From Bacteroidales bacterium UBA5429 (GTDB taxonomy: Bacteria; Bacteroidota; Bacteroidia; Bacteroidales; WCHB1-69), in assembly GCA_002427605.1 (NCBI GenBank), contig DIRT01000043.1, forward strand, positions 1-8,350: 8,350 nt of DNA. The letters are read 5' to 3'. The translations under genes were made by a program, and so were the position numbers. Position 1 is the stretch's first letter, and each line of letters opens with the position of its first letter. The notes under the pieces were generated by a model, which saw only the letters and a list, made by a program, of their open reading frames with translations, was not told where the DNA came from and did no database searches. Below, in pieces: positions 1 through 6,193 of the stretch.

Positions 1-467
1 GGGATATAGGTTTCTCCCCAATGGTAAAACATCAGGATATAGATTAAAATGGCAGAAATAAAGTTAAAAAGTACACCCCCAATGATAATCAGGAAGCGTT
101 GCCATGATTTTTTAGATCTGAATTCCCAGGGTTGGGGTTCTTCCGATAGCTGGTCTGCCGATTTGGTCTCATCCACCATCCCGGCAATAGAGCAGTAACC
201 TCCCAAAGGGAGCCATCCGATTCCCCATTCTGTTGTTTCAGGGTCTTCTTTCCACGATTCAGGCGCATTTTTAGAGAAAAAAGAGAACTCTCTTTTCCCA
301 TTGACCTTTTTCATTCGTACAATAGAAAAACCAATATTAAAAAAGAGATAAAATTTTTCTACTCTGGTTTTAAAAAGCCTTGCAAAGACAAAGTGTCCCA
401 GTTCGTGAATAAAAACCAAGATACCTAAGCTGGCTATAAGACCTATGATTTGTGTTGTAATTTCCAT
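1..467 (-). CDS. rseP: RseP-family intramembrane site-2 zinc metalloprotease, N-terminal part
   Basis: Membrane-embedded zinc protease that cuts transmembrane anchors of regulatory proteins; in E. coli the substrate is the anti-sigma factor RseA. Only the first 155 codons are present, as the gene runs off the window start. Seen: a hydrophobic first helix (about residues 5-20) ending in HELGH at 21-25, the HExxH zinc and catalytic motif; a WLPLGGY segment at 85-91, matching the conserved GGY region; and SWQRFLIIIGG from 121 leading into a second hydrophobic helix to about 147, the usual layout before the PDZ domain. The PDZ domain and the second catalytic motif (NxxPxPxLDG) lie outside the window. 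The ATG (467-465) follows the dxr stop TAG (470-468) directly, with no Shine-Dalgarno visible, so translation is probably coupled to dxr. Family assignment is firm; the substrate in this organism is unknown. Confidence 0.93.
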   Translation of the reverse strand, partial: MEITTQIIGLIASLGILVFIHELGHFVFARLFKTRVEKFYLFFNIGFSIVRMKKVNGKREFSFFSKNAPESWKEDPETTEWGIGWLPLGGYCSIAGMVDETKSADQLSEEPQPWEFRSKKSWQRFLIIIGGVLFNFISAILIYILMFYHWGETYI

Positions 468-1625
468 CTATTTAAATCTGTTATATTCTAAAAATTTTCT
501 TGTTTCTTGATCTACTTGCAGATACTCATCAACTGTAGTTGGTTCTGTAAAGGGCATTTTCGTTACAGCATACTCAATCATTTTTGGAATATCGTTAAAT
601 CCAATCCTCTCTTGCAAAAAGTGTGCTACAGCCACTTCATTGGCAGCATTCATGACGCAGGGTGCACTTCCTCCTTTTTTAGAAGCCTCATAAGCAAGCG
701 ACAAGCAAGGGAATGTGCTGATATCAGGAGTTTCGAAAGTAAACTCCGGGTAATCTAAAAAGCTGAATCTCGGGAATGGGTTGGCTAATCTGTAGGGGTA
801 GGAGAGAGCATATTGAATCGGAAGTTTCATATCGGGTAGTCCCAATTGTGCTTTAATAGACCCATCTGTAAATTGAACTAAAGAATGAATAATCGATTGG
901 GGATGCACTATCACATCAATTTTATCCAGGCTGCAATTGAAAAGCCATTTAGCTTCAATTACTTCCAGTCCTTTGTTCATCAAAGTGGCACTGTCGATGG
1001 TAATTTTAGCTCCCATATCCCAATTGGGGTGTTTCAGTGCCTGTTTAGGAGTAACATGCTCTAGGAATTCGGTATTTTTACCACGGAATGGTCCGCCGGA
1101 AGCAGTCAATATTATTTTTTCTATTGGATTAAAGTGCTCTCCAACCAAAGATTGGAAAATGGCAGAGTGTTCAGAATCAACAGGTAAAATTGGAACCTCT
1201 TTTTGAGTTGCAGTTTTCATCATTAGTTCTCCGGCAACAACCAATGTTTCTTTGTTTGCCAGCGCAATCATCTTTTTGCTTTCAATTGCTTTATAAACCG
1301 GCTTCAAACCGGCGATACCTACGATGCAGGAAAGTACCATGTCAAAAGAGTTCAATTCCATCAGGTCACATAAAGAGTCAGCTCCGGCAAATACTTTTAT
1401 ATATTCGTCCGCTAAAGCTTCTTTGATCTTCAAATAGTGCTCATCATTAACAATCACGACATGGTTGGGTTGATACTTTTTGGCTTGTTTTATCAATAAA
1501 TCGACATTATTGAGCGCTGCCAGTAAATCTACTTCGAAAAGATCAGGAAACTGCTCAATCACCTGTAAGGCTTGAACACCCATCGATCCCGTTGATCCGA
1601 GAATTGCAATTTTCCTTTTTTCCAT
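468..1625 (-). CDS. dxr: 1-deoxy-D-xylulose 5-phosphate reductoisomerase
   Basis: Cytoplasmic enzyme that converts 1-deoxy-D-xylulose 5-phosphate to 2-C-methyl-D-erythritol 4-phosphate with NADPH, the first committed step of the MEP isoprenoid pathway. At 385 residues it is close to family length. Seen: the NADPH-binding loop GSTGSMG at 10-16; NKETLV at 124-129; metal ligands D150 and E152 in LPVDSEHSAIFQ, with E221 in MNKGLE as the third; the phosphate-binding TASGGPF loop from 174; H199 in HPNWDMG; VHPQSIIHS from 240; and the C-terminal MNAANEVAVAHF from 325. All key residues known from the E. coli enzyme appear to be present. It starts at the only sensible ATG (1625), so that the Rossmann loop begins about ten residues in. 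It is followed without a gap by rseP. A weak -7 box lies at 1650-1643. Confidence 0.98.
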   Translation of the reverse strand: MEKRKIAILGSTGSMGVQALQVIEQFPDLFEVDLLAALNNVDLLIKQAKKYQPNHVVIVNDEHYLKIKEALADEYIKVFAGADSLCDLMELNSFDMVLSCIVGIAGLKPVYKAIESKKMIALANKETLVVAGELMMKTATQKEVPILPVDSEHSAIFQSLVGEHFNPIEKIILTASGGPFRGKNTEFLEHVTPKQALKHPNWDMGAKITIDSATLMNKGLEVIEAKWLFNCSLDKIDVIVHPQSIIHSLVQFTDGSIKAQLGLPDMKLPIQYALSYPYRLANPFPRFSFLDYPEFTFETPDISTFPCLSLAYEASKKGGSAPCVMNAANEVAVAHFLQERIGFNDIPKMIEYAVTKMPFTEPTTVDEYLQVDQETRKFLEYNRFK

Positions 1626-1642
1626 CTCAAAAAATCAAACGA

Positions 1643-1650
1643 CAAAAATA
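1643..1650 (-). promoter_or_regulatory. Possible -7 box for dxr-rseP
   Basis: On the minus strand the octamer TATTTTTG fits the Bacteroidota -7 consensus TAnnTTTG and ends 17 bases before the dxr ATG. No proper TTTG -33 box is found at the expected 19-21 base distance; the closest is TTTC at about 1674-1671. A start six bases downstream would leave a leader of only about a dozen bases. In such AT-rich DNA the match could be chance. Confidence 0.35.
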
Positions 1651-1687
1651 AGGAAAAATTTGATGATCTTGAAATTTCCCTTATGAA

Positions 1688-1706
1688 TGAGCGAAGTCGA
1701 AATGTC
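1688..1706. repeat. Short motif resembling a dispersed bacterial repeat (TTCGACTTCGCTCA type)
   Basis: The sequence TGAGCGAAGTCGAAATGTC sits between dxr and gmhA. Its reverse complement contains TTCGACTTCGCTCA, a motif I recall as a frequent intergenic interspersed repeat in Bacteroidota and other bacteria. Only one copy is in the window, so repetition cannot be shown here. It includes the imperfect dyad CGA-AG-TCG. It is more GC-rich than the DNA around it and lies just upstream of the gmhA promoter. Confidence 0.35.
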
Positions 1707-1709
1707 CGC

Positions 1710-1742
1710 TTTTTAAATTCAAAAAAAGGTTGTATCTTTGCA
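1710..1742 (+). promoter_or_regulatory. Bacteroidota-type promoter for gmhA-nadA
   Basis: TATCTTTG at 1733-1740 matches the TAnnTTTG -7 consensus of the Bacteroidota primary sigma factor. At the -33 distance there is only a T run (1710-1714) with no TTG, so the upstream element is weak. An A7 run (1721-1727) lies between them. The core GTTGTATCTTTGCA (1729-1742) is identical to the one upstream of queA. Transcription would start near 1746-1748, about 40 bases before the chosen gmhA ATG. Confidence 0.75.
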
Positions 1743-1785
1743 AGTTATATTAAGATTTAACCCAATGAATAGGAATCCGATTTTG

Positions 1786-2361
1786 ATGTCGATTCGTGAT
1801 AGTATAGCTGTAAAGCAGCTCATTCTTGAAAATGAATCTTTACTCTCTCAGATTGAGAAGGTTATATCTTTAATGGTGGATGCTTTTTCTCAATCCAAAA
1901 AGGTTTTTTTCTGTGGTAATGGTGGCAGTGCGGCGGATGCTCAGCACTTGGCAGCTGAACTGTCCGGCCGTTTTTACCATAATCGTCCTCCACTACCGGC
2001 AGAAGCACTCCATTGCAACACTTCTTACTTGACAGCTGTAGCCAATGATTTCGGTTTTGAAACCATATACGCTCGTATGGTCGAAGCGATGGCTCAGAAA
2101 GGGGATATTTTAATCGCTCTTTCGACTTCCGGTAACTCTTTAAATATTATTCGTGCTTTGGAAATGGCAAAAAAAAGGGGGGTGACAACGATTGGTTTCA
2201 CCGGTGCTACAGGGGGTGCAATGGCTTCATTTTGTGACATTATACTTCAAGTCCCATCTACGGATACACCCAGAATACAAGAAGCACACATTTTATTAGG
2301 ACATATTGTGTGTCAACAGGTTGAAGAACTCATGTTTGTTAAAAAAATAGGCTTATGTTAG
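1786..2361 (+). CDS. gmhA: Sedoheptulose 7-phosphate isomerase (phosphoheptose isomerase)
   Basis: SIS-domain isomerase that turns sedoheptulose 7-phosphate into D-glycero-D-manno-heptose 7-phosphate, the first step to the ADP-heptose used in LPS core. From this start it has 191 residues, about the length of E. coli GmhA (192). Seen: CGNGGSAADAQHLAAELSGRF from 43, with H54 and E58 as the likely metal and catalytic pair; NDFGF at 87-91; the phosphate-binding STSGNS at 113-118; and RIQEAH at 163-168, where Q165 and H168 are probable partners of the metal site. DiaA is the main SIS-domain alternative, but the GGSAADAQH and AAELSGR sequences favour GmhA. An in-frame ATG at 1765 would add seven residues; 1786 is preferred from family length and an AGGA at 1771-1774. 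The tail overlaps or nearly touches nadA. An A8G6 run (2169-2182) lies inside the gene. Confidence 0.92.
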   Translation: MSIRDSIAVKQLILENESLLSQIEKVISLMVDAFSQSKKVFFCGNGGSAADAQHLAAELSGRFYHNRPPLPAEALHCNTSYLTAVANDFGFETIYARMVEAMAQKGDILIALSTSGNSLNIIRALEMAKKRGVTTIGFTGATGGAMASFCDIILQVPSTDTPRIQEAHILLGHIVCQQVEELMFVKKIGLC

Positions 2362-3275
2362 CAATGATTCAAAAAATAGAACAACTCAAAAAAGAGAAAA
2401 AGGTAGTCATTTTAGCGCATTACTATACACTCCCGGAGGTACAACAGATTGCTGATTTTGTTGGAGATAGCTTGGCTTTAGCACGCTTTGCAGTGAACAC
2501 AGATGCAGATATCATTCTTTTTGCAGGAGTACACTTCATGGCGGAAACAGCTAAAATATTGAATCCTACCAAAAAAGTATTGATTCCCGATATGGAGGCA
2601 CACTGCTCTTTAGCAGATAGTTGTCCGGCAGAAGATTTGGAACTCTTTTTGAAAGATTACCCGGATTATACGGTATTGAGTTATATTAATTGCAGTGCTC
2701 AAGTTAAAGCATTGTCAGATATTATAGTTACTTCGAGTAATGCACTAAAAATAGTAAATGCATTGCCAAAAGAGAAGAAAATTGTATTCACTCCGGATCG
2801 AAATTTGGGAGCTTACATCAATGCACAAACCGGCAGAGAGATGGTTTTGTGGGATGGCGCTTGCCATGTGCATGATCGACTCAATGCGGAGCAAATTATA
2901 GAGATGAAGGAAAAGTATCCTTATGCTAAAGTGTTGGCTCATCCCGAATGCAGAGGAACTGTTTTGGCGCTGGCAGACTTTATCGGGTCAACAACTGCGA
3001 TGCTGAACTACTCTGAAAAAGATGAGGCAGAAGAATATATTGTGGCTACAGAAACAGGGATTTTATTTGAAATGCAGAAGAAAAGTCCACATAAAAAGTT
3101 TTATCTCGTCCAAGGTGATAAAACATGCCATTGTAACGACTGCGAATTCATGAAATTAAGTACTCTGTCTTCAATTTTGAGTGCGTTGGAAAATGAAAAA
3201 CCGGAAATTCTACTTGACTTAGAATTGATGGAAAAAGCGAAGAAATCGATATTGAGGATGCTGGAGTTGAGCTAA
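2355..3275 (+). CDS. nadA: Quinolinate synthase A (4Fe-4S)
   Basis: Condenses iminoaspartate with dihydroxyacetone phosphate to quinolinate in de novo NAD synthesis, using an oxygen-sensitive 4Fe-4S cluster. At 306 residues it is the short type known from Thermotoga and Pyrococcus. Seen: AHYYTLPEVQQIADFVGDSLALAR from 21, with H22 and Y24 in the active site; the three expected cluster cysteines C84 (HCSLADSC), C170 (GACHVH) and C263 (CEFMK); SYIN at 109-112; HPEC at 196-199, giving H196 and E198; and GST at 211-213. Spacing fits the structurally known enzymes. The ATG at 2355 overlaps the gmhA stop by seven bases; ATG 2364 (three residues shorter, two bases after the stop) is an equal candidate. 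Neither has a clear Shine-Dalgarno. NadB and NadC, which complete the route, are not in the window. Confidence 0.97.
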   Translation: MLAMIQKIEQLKKEKKVVILAHYYTLPEVQQIADFVGDSLALARFAVNTDADIILFAGVHFMAETAKILNPTKKVLIPDMEAHCSLADSCPAEDLELFLKDYPDYTVLSYINCSAQVKALSDIIVTSSNALKIVNALPKEKKIVFTPDRNLGAYINAQTGREMVLWDGACHVHDRLNAEQIIEMKEKYPYAKVLAHPECRGTVLALADFIGSTTAMLNYSEKDEAEEYIVATETGILFEMQKKSPHKKFYLVQGDKTCHCNDCEFMKLSTLSSILSALENEKPEILLDLELMEKAKKSILRMLELS

Positions 3276-3296
3276 ATCAATTTGATTATTTTGTTT
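3275..3296 (+). terminator. Weak candidate terminator after nadA
   Basis: Starting in the nadA stop codon, AATCA (3275-3279) and TGATT (3283-3287) can form a five-pair stem with a three-base loop, followed by a T-rich run (ATTTTGTTT). The stem holds only one G-C pair, so it is weak. It may act together with the hairpins and T runs further into the same intergenic region. Confidence 0.3.
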
Positions 3297-3339
3297 AGAG
3301 TTATCCCATGTAAACACGATAAATATACACCCCGGAAAA

Positions 3340-3420
3340 ATAACGATTCAGGTTATGGATTTGCATAACGACTATGCCTTTCCTTCCCCCCCTTTTTTTC
3401 TTTTTTAAAAAAAATAAAAA
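3340..3420. other. Convergent intergenic region with competing hairpins and homopolymer runs
   Basis: Between the ends of nadA and batE. GTTATG (3352-3357) pairs perfectly with CATAAC (3364-3369) around a six-base loop. ATAAC (3340-3344) can pair with GTTAT (3352-3356), and GCATA (3363-3367) with TATGC (3373-3377), so these folds exclude each other in part. Then follow C7 (3386-3392), T7 (3393-3399), T6 (3401-3406), A8 (3407-3414) and A5 (3416-3420). The T run on the plus strand and the A run (T on the minus strand) suggest termination of both converging transcripts, but no classic GC-rich hairpin directly precedes either run. Confidence 0.4.
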
Positions 3421-3424
3421 TCAA

Positions 3425-4204
3425 TTAAATTTTTTCGACAGCCTGATAGTTGACCCAACCCTTTTCTCCATTGGGAAGCTGAATTTCAACCCAATCGTTG
3501 AGTTGGTCTGTAATGGTTACCTTGAGCCCTTCATGAATCACAAAAAGATCAGTTCCTTTTTCATCCGGAGTGCTTTTCCCGGTGATGATAGAACTCATAA
3601 CAATAGCTTGAGGCTTTTTAATTCGGGAGTTGATTTGATGATAACTGAAATAGGTACTGAAGATGAAAAGTATCAAAGAAATGATAGCTAAACTTATAAA
3701 TAAACGTTGGCTCACTTTATGACGAATAAATAGATAACCCAATATTGAGCCCACGAGTAAGAAAGCAGTGATAATACTCACGATAGCCCACTGTTTGCTG
3801 TTAAAAAGTTGCGAAAAAGAATGATACCAACCGGTAATAAACAGTTGGGGAAGATGATCGATTTTATCTTCCAATTCTTGATTTACAAATGCCAGATTAT
3901 GTCTGATATCTGCATTATTGGGAGACAAAAGCAGGGCACGTTCATACCATAGAATGGCATTGCCTAATTCTTCCAATTTATAGTAAGTATTGCCAATATT
4001 GTAATACAAATTGCTGTTTTTATATTGATTGTCAACCACTTTTAAATAGTGCTCCAAGGCATCTTCATAGTTCCCTTCCTGATATAAACTATTCCCAATT
4101 TTGATCTCATTTTGTAGAGAGTCAACCAATGATGCCCCTGTTAATTGGGTCAGAAAAAATAAACTCAGGAGAAGTGACAATATCTTTTTCATGGTGTTCC
4201 TCAT
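3425..4204 (-). CDS. batE: BatE: TPR and SH3-like membrane protein of the Bacteroides aerotolerance system
   Basis: Envelope protein of the Bat set, linked to aerotolerance in Bacteroides; its molecular role is unsettled. Seen in 259 residues: an N-terminal signal peptide or anchor (about 5-24, MKKILS then leucine-rich); two TPR units, about 33-60 (NSLYQEGNYEDALEHY) and 66-98 (LYYNIGNTYYKLEELGNA, then WYERALLLSP); two transmembrane helices at about 139-160 and 167-187; and a C-terminal bacterial SH3-like domain (about 198-257) ending DWVEIQLPNGEKGWV. This order is the usual BatE architecture. Its ATG overlaps the batD stop as TAATG. A second ATG at 4192 has AGGA five bases upstream and gives a cleaner signal peptide, so the true protein may be 255 residues. 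BatC also has TPRs but lacks the SH3 end, which favours BatE. Confidence 0.88.
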   Translation of the reverse strand: MRNTMKKILSLLLSLFFLTQLTGASLVDSLQNEIKIGNSLYQEGNYEDALEHYLKVVDNQYKNSNLYYNIGNTYYKLEELGNAILWYERALLLSPNNADIRHNLAFVNQELEDKIDHLPQLFITGWYHSFSQLFNSKQWAIVSIITAFLLVGSILGYLFIRHKVSQRLFISLAIISLILFIFSTYFSYHQINSRIKKPQAIVMSSIITGKSTPDEKGTDLFVIHEGLKVTITDQLNDWVEIQLPNGEKGWVNYQAVEKI

Positions 4205-6051
4205 TACTGTTTTTTGGAGATGGTTTCATTATGTTGGATAAATTCAATGCTCTTTTGATACATCTCCTGCATCAATTGATCTTTATCTCCCGGTGCAAAA
4301 CGGGCATATTCACATTGACTGAGCGTATCGATAAATTGTTGGATTATCTCTTTCGAAATTCCCTTTTCTTCCAATTTTGCTTCAATGCTTTCAATAGAGA
4401 GTTGAGCTGTTGGAATATGGTATTTATCACTCATGTAACCCCATAATGCCCGTGAAATTTCTTCATAGAATTGATTATTGTTTTTATCCTGAAGCAGTTG
4501 ATGAGCATGTTTTAGTTTTTTCTGAGCTAACTTTTTAGCACCTCTATTTCTTACTAAATCATGATCACTATAATACTCGATCTGTCTTTTTCTAACCAGA
4601 ACGATAATGATTCCTAAAAGCAATGGTGTAAGCAGTAGGGTATAGTAGAGTGGAGAGCCCAAGAAAGGGGTTAAAGTTACCGGAGTAATCTGGAGTTGAT
4701 TGGTTTTGATGTAACGAATATCATTACCTAAGAATTGAATCTCCTTTTGATGAGATCTTGAACTGGTAACGTTTTGACCGGATCCTTTTTCAACTTCTAA
4801 TGTGAATGGATTGGTAGAAACCGTACGATAAGATCCTGTTCTGGGATCAAAAAAGCTAAATTCAACAGAAGGAATGGTGAAACTCCCGGGATTTCGGGGA
4901 ATAATCACATATTCAATAATCCTACTTCCGGATACATGATCCCCTTTGGTATTGATGTTATCCGTAATTTTTGGATCAGCGACATCCAATCCTGAAGGGA
5001 ATTGGATTTCCGGAATCTCAATATGTTGAATATTTCCTGTTCCCGAAATGGTAATGGTCAGATTAGTTGCATCATTGGTCTGTAATTTGGAGCGGCTTAG
5101 CAGTGCGTTGGCTGAAAATTGTCCGGATAAACCACTAAAAAGAGCCGGCTTATTGGCAGAAGGAGTGGGTTTAACCTGAAGTCTTACAGCATTGGATTTG
5201 AGGTCAAGATCATAATCCTGAGCAGATTGACTGCCAAAGAAACGATCAAAAAAAGGATCTCCACTACTGCGTTGAACCAAAACTCTTGCCATAAACTTCA
5301 TTTCCATGGGAGTAATTGTGATGTCACCCTCCTTTTGTGGGAATACCGCTGTTTTACGAATTTCGTATACAACGAAACGCTTTCCGTCAATTACTTCACT
5401 ACTCTGTTTGGCTTGAGCATTGGGATCACCCAGAGTATAACTCCATAATCCCGGCTGGCTTGGAAGGTTTATGTTTTCAACCCTGTATCCTCCATTGACG
5501 CTAGGACCAATATATAATTTATGCGTAATGATTACCTCTTCGCCAATATAAGGATTGGTTTTAGAGGCAAAAGCTTTAATAAAAACATCATTTTTATTGA
5601 ATTGTGATGAGGCGGTCGTTCCCCCTCTTTTGGGCTCCCTTGATTGGGGTTGAGGTCTTCCTTTGGTAACGGTGATGGTTACTTCGTTAGATGATACGGT
5701 TTTACCGTCAACCCTAAAAGATGTCGGAGGAATTTTAAAAGTTCCTTCTTTTTTAGGAGCTAAGGTGTAAGAGTATGTGTAGGAGTTATTGATTGTTTGT
5801 GTTCCGTTAATAATAGTTATGGACTGGGAGGAACTGCTATTAGGCCCACTTAAAACATCAAAATTGGAAAAATTGGTCTTTACAATTTGTGAAGCTTTCT
5901 GATTTAATGTAACTTGATATTGAAAAGGTTGACCAACGGCAACTTGAGAAGGAGCCTTGGCAACACAAGAAACCTGCGCATCAACCAAAGAGAATCTTCC
6001 CAATAAAAAAACAAGAATAAATAAATGTAAACAGTTTATTCTTCTACCCAT
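4204..6051 (-). CDS. batD: BatD: large periplasmic membrane-anchored protein of the Bacteroides aerotolerance system
   Basis: Matches the BatD (oxygen tolerance) family in length and order of parts; it is thought to work in the envelope with BatA/BatB (von Willebrand A domain proteins), and its biochemical role is not established. Seen in 615 residues: a signal peptide (about 5-25, likely cut after VDA, before QVSC); a long beta-rich periplasmic part with repeated Ig-like stretches, including the family's early 'VGQPFQYQVTLN' from 39, 'PKKEGTFKIPP' from 99 and the similar 'IPRNPGSFTIPSVEF' from 384; one transmembrane helix at about 467-486; a basic cytoplasmic start (RKRQ); and a helical cytoplasmic tail. 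No catalytic motif is visible. It starts the batDE unit; 142 bases separate it from the divergent queA, and no convincing -7 box was found upstream. Confidence 0.9.
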   Translation of the reverse strand: MGRRINCLHLFILVFLLGRFSLVDAQVSCVAKAPSQVAVGQPFQYQVTLNQKASQIVKTNFSNFDVLSGPNSSSSQSITIINGTQTINNSYTYSYTLAPKKEGTFKIPPTSFRVDGKTVSSNEVTITVTKGRPQPQSREPKRGGTTASSQFNKNDVFIKAFASKTNPYIGEEVIITHKLYIGPSVNGGYRVENINLPSQPGLWSYTLGDPNAQAKQSSEVIDGKRFVVYEIRKTAVFPQKEGDITITPMEMKFMARVLVQRSSGDPFFDRFFGSQSAQDYDLDLKSNAVRLQVKPTPSANKPALFSGLSGQFSANALLSRSKLQTNDATNLTITISGTGNIQHIEIPEIQFPSGLDVADPKITDNINTKGDHVSGSRIIEYVIIPRNPGSFTIPSVEFSFFDPRTGSYRTVSTNPFTLEVEKGSGQNVTSSRSHQKEIQFLGNDIRYIKTNQLQITPVTLTPFLGSPLYYTLLLTPLLLGIIIVLVRKRQIEYYSDHDLVRNRGAKKLAQKKLKHAHQLLQDKNNNQFYEEISRALWGYMSDKYHIPTAQLSIESIEAKLEEKGISKEIIQQFIDTLSQCEYARFAPGDKDQLMQEMYQKSIEFIQHNETISKKQ

Positions 6052-6124
6052 ATAGTCAAAAATTTATTTCCAATAACGAAATGAGAGTTTAAATATTGTT
6101 TAATTTGGTTTTTTCAGATTAAAA

Positions 6125-6136
6125 AAATCGCGATTT
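6125..6136. promoter_or_regulatory. Perfect 12-bp palindrome between batD and queA, possible operator
   Basis: AAATCGCGATTT is a perfect inverted repeat with no spacer. It lies seven bases upstream of the -33 TTG of the queA promoter and between two divergent genes, a position suited to a dimeric regulator. Only one copy is seen in the window and no regulator is encoded nearby, so a role as operator is a guess. Confidence 0.3.
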
Positions 6137-6142
6137 AAGGGG

Positions 6143-6175
6143 TTGATTTTCTGCAAAAAAAGTTGTATCTTTGCA
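6143..6175 (+). promoter_or_regulatory. Bacteroidota-type promoter for queA-purM-purN
   Basis: A -33 TTG (6143-6145) and a -7 box TATCTTTG (6166-6173) are separated by 20 bases, the spacing expected for the Bacteroidota primary sigma factor. An A7 run (6155-6161) lies in the spacer. Transcription would start near 6179-6181, a short distance before the queA ATG at 6194. The core 6162-6175 is identical to the one before gmhA. Confidence 0.85.
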
Positions 6176-6193
6176 CGCTAAAAAAGTGCCGCT

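Noticed and set aside
89..301. Minus-strand open frame of 70 codons inside rseP
   Set aside because: It is a shifted frame of the same strand; the true frame carries HELGH and the conserved SWQRF segment.
1738..1785. Extending gmhA upstream to a TTG at 1738
   Set aside because: The TTG lies inside the -7 box TATCTTTG (1733-1740), before the expected transcription start, and the extra residues have no family counterpart.
2949..2951. C199 of NadA (HPEC) as an iron-sulfur ligand
   Set aside because: Spacing against the known short NadA enzymes and E. coli NadA places the ligands at C84, C170 and C263; in HPEC the His and Glu are the active-site residues.
3374..3691. Plus-strand open frame of 105 codons antisense to batE
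   Set aside because: It begins in the homopolymer intergenic DNA and is the mirror of the batE SH3 and membrane coding region; no protein-like features.
6052..6070. Minus-strand -7 box for batD
   Set aside because: The nearest match is AATTTTTG, which lacks the TA, has no TTG at the right distance and would put the transcript start at or inside the ATG.
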